This document shows, piece after piece, positions 1 to 6,050 of a stretch of 6,050 nucleotides of DNA. Source of the stretch: Muribaculaceae bacterium (GTDB lineage: Bacteria; Bacteroidota; Bacteroidia; Bacteroidales; Muribaculaceae); the NCBI GenBank assembly GCA_029062725.1, contig JAIDPP010000272.1, forward strand, positions 1-6,050, given 5' to 3'. The translations under genes and the position numbers were made by a program. The notes below the pieces were generated by a model, which had not been told where the DNA came from, did not search any database, and saw nothing but the letters and a program-made list of their open reading frames with translations. Positions within the stretch are counted from its first letter, which is position 1, and every line of letters starts with the position of its first letter.

Positions 1-122
1 GCCCCCTCATCTACAACGCCTGCCCCATCTGGGTTGCCTGGACTGTATTCTTCGGAGTCTGCGCAATATCAATGGGTATAATGCTCGGAATGGTGAAATG
101 GCTTGAAAGAGTCACCGCTTAA
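1..122 (+). CDS. C-terminal end of an integral membrane protein, possibly a transporter (partial)
   Basis: The third forward frame is open from the left edge to a TAA at 120-122 and encodes 39 residues ending in KWLERVTA. Residues 8 to about 31 form one hydrophobic stretch (CPIWVAWTVFFGVC and on through ISMGIMLGMV), followed by a short polar tail with a lysine, an arginine and two charged partners. This is what the last transmembrane helix and cytoplasmic tail of a multi-pass membrane protein look like. A major-facilitator or peptide (POT) transporter is possible, but the fragment is too short to name a family and that suggestion is inference. The start lies outside the window. The gene runs in the same direction as the protease gene 42 bases downstream, and I see no hairpin terminator between them, so cotranscription is possible. 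Confidence 0.65.
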   Translation, partial: PLIYNACPIWVAWTVFFGVCAISMGIMLGMVKWLERVTA

Positions 123-164
123 TTCTTACGCTTGATTATATCTGAACAACACAGTTTGAACAAT

Positions 165-3100
165 ATGATGAAACCTTATATCACGGCTGCCGCTTTCTTG
201 GCGGCGGCCGTTTCAGCTTCTGCCGTCAACCCCCTCTGGGTACGCGATGTAAAGATCTCTCCCGATGGCTCCCGTATCGCCTTTTCTTATAAAGGAGACA
301 TCTATACCGTTCCCTCCGGAGGTGGCTCCGCCCGCCGCATCACTGCCGACGGTTCATACGAATCCTCTCCTGTCTGGACTCCCGACGGGCGCTCCATCGC
401 CTTCGCATCCGACCGTAACGGAGGGAAAGATATCTACATCGTCCCGGCTTCCGGAGGAGCGGCCACACGCCTGACATTCAATTCCGCAGCGGAAACTCCC
501 GAAGGCTTCACCCCCGACGGGGCAGAGCTATACTTCTCCGCGAGAATTCAGGACCCTGCAAATAGTCCCCTCTTCCCGAGCGGGCGCCTTTCCGAACTTT
601 ATGCCGTCCCGGTAAAAGGGGGGGCGATCCGGCAAGTGCTTCCGACTCCGGCCCTTAACCTGACCGTCCTCCCTGATGGCCGTTTCCTTTATGAGGACCA
701 GAAAGGTCTGGAGGATCCCTGGCGCAAGCATCACACATCCTCCGTTACACGCGACATCTGGATATATGACCCCGCCACGAAGCGCCATACAAACCTCACT
801 GATCATCCTGGAGAAGACCTTTATCCGGCCTCCATCACAGGCTCCGATTTAATTTATTTTCTGAGCGAACGTGACGGAGGAAGTTTCAACGTATATTCCC
901 TACCCCTCTCCTCCCCGGGAGCTGTTCCCAAGGCACTGACCGACTTCAAAACACATCCCCTCCGATTCCTGAGTGCTGGAGCCAACGGTCTGCTTGCCTT
1001 CACCTACAACGGAGAACTTTACACCATGAAGCCCGGTGAAACACCCCACCCGGTGAAAGTTGACCTTACAGACCCCACACCTTCCGAAAAGGAGACCATA
1101 TCGATAAGCACTGTGGATGAGGCCATGCCTTCACGCGATGGAAAACAAGTGGCTTTTATCAGTCGCGGCGAACTCTTCGTCACCTCCACAGACCACTCCT
1201 CCGTGAAGCAGATCACCGATACCCCGGCTCTTGAGCAGGGTATATCTTGGGGAAAGGACGGACGATCTATCTATTATGGGTCTCTCCGTTCCGGACGCTC
1301 GAACATATACAAAGCTACTATAGGACGTCCCGACGATCCCAATTTCTCCAACGCCACCATCATCAAGGAGGAGGCTCTCTTCCCTGACGACGGTGTGGAG
1401 CGCGGCTACCCCAACGTCTCTCCCGACGGCAAGAAGATGGCTTACGTGGAGGATCGCAATAAGCTCCGCATAATCGACCTTGACACAAAAAAGATCACGG
1501 CTCTCGACGGAGGAAACATCACCAATTACCGAAGCGGCGGATTCACGGTTGACTGGGCTCCGGACAGCCGTCGGCTCGCTCTCGAAGTAATGAATCCCCA
1601 CCATGAGCCTTACGGTGACATTTCCGTCGTGGATCTGGAAACAGGTGAATTTATCCCGGTGACCCAATCAGGATATTTCGACCAGCAACCGCGATGGACT
1701 CCCGACGGAAACGCAATCATATTCGCATCCGAACGCTACGGAATGCGCAATCATGCCTCCTGGGGTTCGGAATTTGACGTTATGATGGCTTTCATGAATA
1801 AGGAGAGCTTCGACAAGTTCCGCCTCTCGGAAGAGGATTACGAACTTCTGAAGGAAGTGGAGAAGCAGCAGAAAAAGGATGCCGAGAAAGAGAACGAGAA
1901 GGATTCCAAGAAGAAAGGGAAGAAAGACTCCGGAAAAAAAGACTCCAAGAAAAACACCGGGGAGAAAGACGAAGCCAAGAAGGTCTTGCTTGAGAAGGAG
2001 GGTCTGGCCGACCGCATCGTGCGGCTCACTCCAAATTCATCGCGGCTCAGCGACTACATACTCTCTTCCGACGGCGAGACGCTCTACTACCTCTCCGCTT
2101 TCGAGAAGGGATATGATCTTTGGAAGAAGGATCTCCGTAAGGGAGACGTGTCGCTGGTGAAGAAACTCGACGCCAAATCCACTCTCCTTGCCCCCGATTC
2201 CGAAGGAAATATCTTCCTGCTCGGGAAATCGGTAAAGAAATTCAATCCGAAGGGAGGCGACGTCAAAAACGTATCGATATCGGCCAGGATGAAACTCGAC
2301 GAGGCCGCCGAGCGCGAGGCGATGCTTGACTTTGTGGAGAATGAGGCGCGTGAACGCTTCTATCTTCCTGAGATGCCCATTGACTGGGAGGCATACGTGG
2401 AGAACTACCGACGCTTCCTTCCGCATATCAACAACGGGTATGATTTCGCCGATATGCTGGGCGAACTCCTGGGCGAGTTGAATGTTTCTCATTCAGGCGC
2501 GCATTTTTATCCGGAGGCTGCCATCGATCAGACCGCTTCACTGGGTCTCCTCTACCGCCTCGACGGAACGAACGGGGAGGTTGTGGTCGATGAGGTGATC
2601 GCAGGAGGACCCTTCGACCGCGCCACTTCCAAAGTGAAGCCGGGCGACCGCATCACTGCAATCAACGGAACCGAGATCACTCCCGGCGGAGATTTCTCTA
2701 CGCTCCTTAACGGAACGACCAAGAAAAAGACCCTCGTTTCTTTCGCTAATTCATCGGGGCAGAAATGGGATGAGGTGGTGCTTCCGATCTCCGGAGGTGC
2801 GGAGAGCAACTTGCTCTACCGCCGATGGGTGAAGGCACGTGAAGCGGAAGTAGATTCTCTTTCAGGCGGTCGCCTCGGATACGTGCATATCCGCGCGATG
2901 GACGATCCATCTTTCCGCGAGGTGTATTCAAAGCTCCTCGGTAAGTTTGTCGATAAGGAAGGAATTGTGATTGATACTCGCTGGAATGGCGGAGGCCGTC
3001 TTCACGAGGATATCGAGGTGCTTTTCAGTGGCGATAAATATCTTACACAGGAAGTCCACGGCAAAAAGTCAACAGAGATGCCTTCGCGACGCTGGAATAA

Positions 3101-3425
3101 ACCGAGTGTGATGCTGATATGTGAAGCCAACTACTCCAATGCTCACGGCACTCCCTGGGTGTATAGGCACAAAGGGATGGGTAAGCTGGTCGGAATGCCG
3201 GTTCCCGGAACGATGTCGAGTGTCAACTGGATTGATCTCCAGAATCCCTCCATGCTTTTTGGAGTTCCTGTAGTGGCGTTCCGCACCGAAGAGGGTACCA
3301 TCCTTGAGAATACTCAGCTCGAGCCGGATGTGAAGGTAGCCAATACTCCCGAGGATATAGCCGCCGGACGCGACCGTCAGCTTGAAACAGCTGTCCGAAC
3401 CCTCCTCAACGACCTTGATAATTAA
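165..3425 (+). CDS. Secreted Tricorn-like S41 family peptidase (propellers, PDZ, S41 core)
   Basis: 1086 residues from ATG 165, close to the 1071 of Thermoplasma Tricorn. Residues 1-20 are a Sec signal peptide (hydrophobic AAAFLAAAV, cleavage after ASA), so the enzyme is probably periplasmic, unlike archaeal Tricorn. Repeated PD40 motifs (SPDG or TPDG followed by xxIAF) from about 27 to 690 form the beta-propellers that gate access in Tricorn. Then come a C1-like helical region (about 710-785), a PDZ domain (about 792-878, core KPGDRITAINGTEI) and the C2 catalytic core. The Tricorn tetrad maps to S775-H776 (NVSHSG), nucleophile S991 (NYSNAHG) and E1048 (LENTQLEPDV), with spacings nearly equal to S745-H746, S965 and E1023. 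The oxyanion-loop glycines are in RWNGGG (939-944). A lysine-rich insertion covers 563-606. Expected role: degrading oligopeptides. ATG 165 (or adjacent ATG 168) is preferred over in-frame TTG 132 because it places the signal peptide at the N-terminus. Confidence 0.93.
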   Translation: MMKPYITAAAFLAAAVSASAVNPLWVRDVKISPDGSRIAFSYKGDIYTVPSGGGSARRITADGSYESSPVWTPDGRSIAFASDRNGGKDIYIVPASGGAATRLTFNSAAETPEGFTPDGAELYFSARIQDPANSPLFPSGRLSELYAVPVKGGAIRQVLPTPALNLTVLPDGRFLYEDQKGLEDPWRKHHTSSVTRDIWIYDPATKRHTNLTDHPGEDLYPASITGSDLIYFLSERDGGSFNVYSLPLSSPGAVPKALTDFKTHPLRFLSAGANGLLAFTYNGELYTMKPGETPHPVKVDLTDPTPSEKETISISTVDEAMPSRDGKQVAFISRGELFVTSTDHSSVKQITDTPALEQGISWGKDGRSIYYGSLRSGRSNIYKATIGRPDDPNFSNATIIKEEALFPDDGVERGYPNVSPDGKKMAYVEDRNKLRIIDLDTKKITALDGGNITNYRSGGFTVDWAPDSRRLALEVMNPHHEPYGDISVVDLETGEFIPVTQSGYFDQQPRWTPDGNAIIFASERYGMRNHASWGSEFDVMMAFMNKESFDKFRLSEEDYELLKEVEKQQKKDAEKENEKDSKKKGKKDSGKKDSKKNTGEKDEAKKVLLEKEGLADRIVRLTPNSSRLSDYILSSDGETLYYLSAFEKGYDLWKKDLRKGDVSLVKKLDAKSTLLAPDSEGNIFLLGKSVKKFNPKGGDVKNVSISARMKLDEAAEREAMLDFVENEARERFYLPEMPIDWEAYVENYRRFLPHINNGYDFADMLGELLGELNVSHSGAHFYPEAAIDQTASLGLLYRLDGTNGEVVVDEVIAGGPFDRATSKVKPGDRITAINGTEITPGGDFSTLLNGTTKKKTLVSFANSSGQKWDEVVLPISGGAESNLLYRRWVKAREAEVDSLSGGRLGYVHIRAMDDPSFREVYSKLLGKFVDKEGIVIDTRWNGGGRLHEDIEVLFSGDKYLTQEVHGKKSTEMPSRRWNKPSVMLICEANYSNAHGTPWVYRHKGMGKLVGMPVPGTMSSVNWIDLQNPSMLFGVPVVAFRTEEGTILENTQLEPDVKVANTPEDIAAGRDRQLETAVRTLLNDLDN
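1851..1982 (+). other. Lysine-rich, charged low-complexity insertion in the protease
   Basis: Codons for residues 563-606 of the peptidase encode an almost purely charged segment dominated by Lys, Glu and Asp, with runs such as KDSKKKGKKDSGKKDSKK. The DNA is strongly purine-rich on the + strand and includes an A7 run at 1934-1940. The segment lies between propeller-like blades: TPDGNAIIFASE is before it and SSDGETLYYLS after it, so it is probably a disordered loop leaving the second propeller. The frame stays open through it, so it is not a break in the gene. Confidence 0.8.
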
Positions 3426-3499
3426 TCGACTGAGACTTATCGTATTATATCAGTCATATTCACCAAATTGATTATATTGCGCATCAGGCGCGTCAATTC

Positions 3500-3560
3500 A
3501 AAGTTAATGAGAAATCGGTTTCCTGCACGGAGAAAACCGATTTCTCATTAACTTTTCTTT
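3500..3560 (+). terminator. Rho-independent terminator, perfect 22-bp hairpin
   Basis: The left arm 3500-3521 and right arm 3534-3555 are exact reverse complements over 22 bases, with a 12-base loop (3522-3533). The left arm begins AAAG and the right arm ends CTTT, running into TTTTCTTT (3553-3560), which gives the expected A-tract/stem/U-tract layout for + strand transcripts. It lies 74 bases after the protease stop and before the promoter of the next gene, as expected for a terminator that insulates the two units. The stem is longer and less GC-rich than a textbook example, so an inserted palindromic repeat remains an alternative. Confidence 0.75.
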
Positions 3561-3566
3561 ACATTT

Positions 3567-3599
3567 ATTGGTTTATTTCAAAACTTATAGATAAATTTG
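3567..3599 (+). promoter_or_regulatory. Bacteroidetes-type promoter for the lipoprotein gene
   Basis: TAAATTTG at 3592-3599 fits the Bacteroidetes primary sigma factor -7 consensus TAnnTTTG exactly. ATTG at 3567-3570 is a partial match to the -33 TTTG element, with 21 bases between them, within the usual range. Transcription would begin around 3605-3607, giving a leader of roughly 20 bases before ATG 3628. Its position just after the terminator hairpin supports the call. Confidence 0.7.
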
Positions 3600-3627
3600 C
3601 ACACGAAAAGAGTTATACTCATGTAAT

Positions 3628-4245
3628 ATGGCAACGGATTCAATCCACACGCTCCGCGGCTTCTCCAGCCGGGCGTCGCTGACACTATCAGTCATCCTCT
3701 CAGGTATATGTCTCCTCCTCTCTTCCTGCGCGGGCGGAGGCGCAAAGACAGACAATTCGTATGGCGCATCGGATTCCACGCCCGAAGGGCAAGCGCACGA
3801 GGCGGCCTATCATGCCGACAATGATATAGCCATGACCCTGCTAAGCGTCACCGATGCTATCCGCCAGGGGGAACTCCTTGATTCCATCGACTATAATTTC
3901 GAGGGAATATTGACCGACGGTCTCGGCCATCCTCTCTATACCGATATTCAAGGTGCCCCGGGAGTATGGCAGGTGGAAGTGACGTCTCCCGAATCTATCT
4001 CTATCAGGAACCTATATTTGGGAGATCTCCTCCCGGAGGCTCTGGAAAGCTACGTGACCAAGAGTCTCGGCCTCACCGAATCGAATCTCGTTGACCCCGC
4101 TACCCTTATGTTTACCGATGGCGCGGCGGTCTCGGCTTATAATTTCCCCGGAGGAATACTGCGGTTCGAGACCCGCACCGCCCTAACCCCTGCCGGCCAG
4201 GAAGGCCCGCTCATGACCATATCGGCCACAGCCGACAACACCTGA
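3628..4245 (+). CDS. Putative lipoprotein of unknown function
   Basis: 205 residues. The N-terminus has a basic patch (R10, R15), a hydrophobic stretch (about 18-31) and a lipobox LSSC with Cys34, followed by a Gly/Ala/Ser-rich linker, so the protein is predicted to be exported and lipid-anchored at Cys34. The residue after Cys34 is Ala and no acidic +2 retention signal is present. The mature part is acidic: a probably helical segment (about 66-83, NDIAMTLLSVTDAIRQGELL), then a region rich in short beta-like stretches (GVWQVEV, ISIRNLYLG, GILRFETRT, GPLMTISAT). I do not recognise a domain family. It has its own promoter upstream, is transcribed alone, and converges on the next gene 63 bases away, so its context suggests no partner. 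ATG 3628 is the only in-frame start that leaves a normal signal peptide. Product identity is unknown; the lipoprotein call rests on the lipobox. Confidence 0.8.
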   Translation: MATDSIHTLRGFSSRASLTLSVILSGICLLLSSCAGGGAKTDNSYGASDSTPEGQAHEAAYHADNDIAMTLLSVTDAIRQGELLDSIDYNFEGILTDGLGHPLYTDIQGAPGVWQVEVTSPESISIRNLYLGDLLPEALESYVTKSLGLTESNLVDPATLMFTDGAAVSAYNFPGGILRFETRTALTPAGQEGPLMTISATADNT

Positions 4246-4249
4246 CGTC

Positions 4250-4290
4250 TCGAAATCCTATCCCCCGCGCCGGGTTAACCGGCATTTCGA
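4250..4290. terminator. Possible bidirectional terminator between convergent genes
   Basis: A nested dyad lies between the converging lipoprotein and hydrolase genes. TCGAAAT (4250-4256) pairs with ATTTCGA (4284-4290), and inside it GCCGG (4269-4273) pairs with CCGGC (4279-4283) around a GTTAA loop. There is a 12-base bulge on the left side and no U-tract on either strand, so this is only a weak candidate, supported mainly by position. Confidence 0.3.
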
Positions 4291-4308
4291 AGCGCCATGA
4301 TAATCCGG

Positions 4309-5340
4309 CTACAGGAACACAAACCACCTGCTTGAATCAAAACGTGGCAAAGCCATGAGTTGCACATCAGCCTGACGGTCTGAAAGGGTCTCCTCCGCAT
4401 TCCCGACTCTTACACCTTTCATCTCGAGCGCGTCCCTGACCGCCTTCAGGGCCTTGGCCGGCGTGTTGTTGTCTTGCGAAAGATGGCAGAGGAATATATA
4501 TTTAAGCTCAGGATTGACTATCTCCTTGAGAAAATCGGCGGTAGCCTCATTCTGCATGTGACCGCGGTCGGTACGTATCCTCGCCTTCAGATATTCCGGA
4601 TAACGGCCGAGACGTAGCATATCATCGTCATAATTTGCCTCTATAACAAGATAGTTGGCCCGACTCATATAGAACCGCGCCCTATCAGTTACGGCTCCCA
4701 GATCGGTGGCCAACACAAATCTCTTGTCGCCGTATTCGATGGAGAAGCCCATGTTGTCGGTACCGTCATGAGGCACATCGAAGGCCGTGATCTCCATGTC
4801 GAGGACGCTCTTGGGTATCTCCTTGAAGATCGGCTCGTGATATTCCTTTATTCTTTTTGAGATATTATGACGTCGCAGAAGACCATTCAACACCCGCGGA
4901 GTGCAGAACAGACGGATATGCCGGTGCTGCCTCAGCAGGTTGTAGGAATACCTTACATGATCCGAATGGTCATGGGTGAGGAAGAGTCCTTTGACGCTGG
5001 TCATGGGGATGCCGTTCTCAAGGAGACGCCGCTCTATATCCTCGGCCTTTATGCCGGCATCTATCAATATACCTCCCTTGGCTGTCCCTATGTAGCAACT
5101 GTTGCCGCTCGAGCCTGACGCCAGGGATATGTAGAAAAGTCTTGTATCGGCCGTTTGTTCGAGGGCCTTCTCCTTCTCTCCAATCCCGAGGTCGCTGTAG
5201 GGAAGGCGTCCGGGAGAGGTTCGCTTGCGCCGCAACTCGGCGCGCCTTGCAGGGGAGGGTTTGGCCTCGATCGGTTTGTTATACTCCTTATCCTCCGCAA
5301 ACTCCTCGAAAGGGATACGGTTGAAAACTATTTTATCCAT
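4309..5340 (-). CDS. Metallo-beta-lactamase-fold hydrolase, WalJ/YycJ-like
   Basis: 343 residues. The MBL core starts at about residue 69 with YISLASGSSGNSCY and ILIDAG, the typical opening of the WalJ/YycJ family. The metal-binding motif is THDHSDH (H123, H125, D127, H128), with further ligands H191 (VPHDG), D213 (ATDLG) and H286 (CHLSQDN); H261 (GHMQN) is also family-like. All expected dinuclear metal ligands are present, so the enzyme should be active. Family members are thought to be exonucleases or phosphodiesterases; the substrate here is inferred only. Residues 1-68 are an extra N-terminal segment rich in Arg, Lys and Glu, absent from typical members of about 265 residues. No Met, GTG or TTG start closer to the core was found. 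The ATG shares its first base with the stop of the upstream methyltransferase gene and follows a strong Shine-Dalgarno sequence, so the two are likely coupled in one operon. Confidence 0.88.
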   Translation of the reverse strand: MDKIVFNRIPFEEFAEDKEYNKPIEAKPSPARRAELRRKRTSPGRLPYSDLGIGEKEKALEQTADTRLFYISLASGSSGNSCYIGTAKGGILIDAGIKAEDIERRLLENGIPMTSVKGLFLTHDHSDHVRYSYNLLRQHRHIRLFCTPRVLNGLLRRHNISKRIKEYHEPIFKEIPKSVLDMEITAFDVPHDGTDNMGFSIEYGDKRFVLATDLGAVTDRARFYMSRANYLVIEANYDDDMLRLGRYPEYLKARIRTDRGHMQNEATADFLKEIVNPELKYIFLCHLSQDNNTPAKALKAVRDALEMKGVRVGNAEETLSDRQADVQLMALPRFDSSRWFVFL

Positions 5341-6031
5341 TATCTTCCACCTCCTTCCCTATGGATAAGGAAAATGGCCGGGCGTTTGTCGTAGTTCTCC
5401 GTCGAGTTCTTCCATTCCGAAGCCCTACGTGTAAGAATGCTCTCCTTCTCCGGATCAGTGATGTCGCAGGCTACGCAGAGGAGCGTGTCGCCCCGAAGAG
5501 TTTCGGAAAGGAATTTCACCATCCGGTTGTTTCGATAAGGGGTTTCAATGAAGATCTGGGTCTGCCCTTTTCTCGAGCAGAGAATTTCAAGCTCCCTTAC
5601 CGCCTTCGCACGCTCCTTCTCATCAATCGGAAGATAACCGTTGAACGAGAATCCCTGCCCGTTGAAGCCGGAACCCATCAGGGAAAGAAGTATACTCGAC
5701 GGGCCCACCATCGGCACCACCCTCAAACCTTCCCGCTGAGCAATCTCCACTACCGACGCACCGGGATCGGCCACCCCCGGACATCCCGCCTCGCTCATAA
5801 CTCCTACTGACTCCCCTTTACGGAGAGGGTCGAGATAGGAGGAGACAGCCCGCGGATCAGTATGGCCGTTCAGCTCATAGAAGGTCATCGAGTCGATGTC
5901 GAAGCCACGATCCCAACGTTTCAGGAAACGTCGCGCAGTCCTGACATTCTCAACGACAAAATGACGAATCCCCTTCACAATCTCCAGATTTCCCGAAGGA
6001 ATTGCATCGGATAAAGGGGCTTCGCTTATGT
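5340..6031 (-). CDS. RsmI-like SAM-dependent methyltransferase (5' end missing)
   Basis: 229 residues are readable from the first full codon at 6029. The protein belongs to the tetrapyrrole-methylase fold that includes RsmI (16S rRNA C1402 2'-O-methyltransferase). Support comes from IRHFVVENVRTARRFLKR (21-38), the signature SEAGCPGVADPG (79-90), which matches the RsmI VSDAGTPxxSDPG motif, VPMVGPSSILLSLMGSGF (105-122) and the FIETPYRNNRM segment (160-170), which matches the RsmI YEST/HR region. It lacks the C-terminal extension of the 286-residue E. coli RsmI and fits the short form common in Bacteroidetes, so activity on C1402 is uncertain. An internal GTG at 5978 would give 212 residues, but family-like sequence (ISEAPLSDAIPSGNLEIV) continues upstream in frame up to the adapter at 6032. 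Only about 10 N-terminal residues seem to be missing. It is the first visible gene of the operon with the hydrolase. Confidence 0.85.
5348..5356 (-). promoter_or_regulatory. Strong Shine-Dalgarno sequence for the hydrolase gene
   Basis: On the - strand these bases read AAGGAGGTG, fully complementary to the usual 16S rRNA 3' end, with about 8-9 bases from the GGAGG core to ATG 5340. It lies within the last codons of the methyltransferase gene (encoding the EGGGR tail), and the stop and start overlap as TAATG. It supports ATG 5340 as the real start despite the unusual N-terminal extension. Confidence 0.75.
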
Positions 6032-6050
6032 CTGTCTCTTATACACCTAT
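6032..6050. other. Residual Tn5/Nextera mosaic-end adapter (sequencing artefact)
   Basis: On the - strand these 19 bases read ATAGGTGTATAAGAGACAG; the Tn5 mosaic end is AGATGTGTATAAGAGACAG. They agree at 17 of 19 positions, including 15 contiguous bases (6032-6046), and the match has exactly the length of the mosaic end and reaches the window edge. The two mismatches are at the outermost end, where read quality or assembly is worst. It places an in-frame TAA in the methyltransferase gene. Confidence 0.88.

Larger units (their letters stand above)
3426..3627. other. Intergenic region between protease and lipoprotein genes
   Basis: 202 bases with no supportable gene. Apart from the terminator hairpin and the promoter listed separately, the first part holds two weaker dyads. 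GACTGA (3428-3433) pairs with TCAGTC (3450-3455) right after the protease stop. AATTGA (3466-3471) pairs with TCAATT (3493-3498) around an inner GCGC/GCGC pair (3479-3482 and 3488-3491). These could be 3' UTR structures, but both are short or bulged and may be chance. Confidence 0.6.

Noticed and set aside
154..157. TTTG just upstream of ATG 165 as part of a protease promoter
   Set aside because: The preceding bases are not TA at the required position and it is too near the start codon, so no promoter is called.
132..164. TTG start that would lengthen the protease by 11 residues
   Set aside because: It puts a polar stretch (IISEQHSLNN) before the signal peptide; the ATG pair at 165/168 gives a normal signal sequence.
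1131..1667. 178-residue open frame on the - strand within the protease gene
   Set aside because: Lies entirely inside a well-supported gene on the other strand, has no recognisable domain, and is explained by codon bias of the real frame.
1934..1940. A7 run as a possible frameshift or programmed slippage site
   Set aside because: The reading frame is intact on both sides and the downstream propeller, PDZ and catalytic regions are all in frame, so nothing requires slippage.
2037..2492. 151-residue open frame on the - strand within the protease gene
   Set aside because: Antisense to conserved C1-domain coding sequence; no motif, start signal or neighbour supports it.
3585..3779. 64-residue open frame on the - strand over the promoter and lipoprotein start
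   Set aside because: Overlaps a clear promoter and signal peptide coding region on the + strand and has no family features.
5361..5810. 149-residue open frame on the + strand opposite the methyltransferase
   Set aside because: Fully antisense to the conserved methyltransferase motifs; its translation shows no plausible domain.
5340..5978. Methyltransferase as a complete 212-residue gene starting at GTG 5978
   Set aside because: Family-like sequence continues in frame upstream, and the stop that limits the frame is in adapter sequence.

Overview
The window looks like a piece of a Bacteroidales chromosome, plausibly from a Muribaculaceae-type gut lineage. The evidence is indirect: moderate GC content, a promoter of the Bacteroidetes type (TAnnTTTG at -7), an exported Tricorn-type protease, and a WalJ/YycJ-like hydrolase beside a short RsmI-like methylase. 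I see no mobile element, CRISPR array, tRNA or rRNA, so most of it reads as ordinary core-genome sequence.

Layout, left to right. Bases 1-122 hold the C-terminal end of a membrane protein on the + strand. A 42-base gap leads to a large + strand gene (165-3425) for a secreted Tricorn-like S41 peptidase with signal peptide, beta-propellers, PDZ domain and a complete set of catalytic residues. A 202-base intergenic region follows. It holds a perfect 22-bp inverted repeat with a T-rich tail, read as a terminator, and then a good Bacteroidetes promoter that fires into a small + strand lipoprotein gene of unknown function (3628-4245). After a 63-base convergent gap come two - strand genes: an RsmI-like SAM-dependent methyltransferase (upstream in the operon, 5340 to the right edge) and a metallo-beta-lactamase-fold hydrolase (4309-5340). 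Their stop and start codons share one base, and a strong Shine-Dalgarno sequence sits in the end of the upstream gene, so they are probably translationally coupled.

The last 19 bases (6032-6050) are not native sequence in all likelihood. They match the Tn5/Nextera mosaic end at 17 of 19 positions, 15 of them contiguous. This residual adapter supplies an in-frame stop in the methyltransferase gene and makes it look as if it begins at an internal GTG. The homologous protein clearly continues through to base 6031. The window therefore most likely ends at a contig end.

I found no convincing novel multi-gene system. The points most worth a second look are the adapter artefact and the gene it truncates, the lysine-rich insertion inside the protease propeller, the basic N-terminal extension on the hydrolase, the unusual Shine-Dalgarno/overlap junction, and the orphan lipoprotein with its own promoter.
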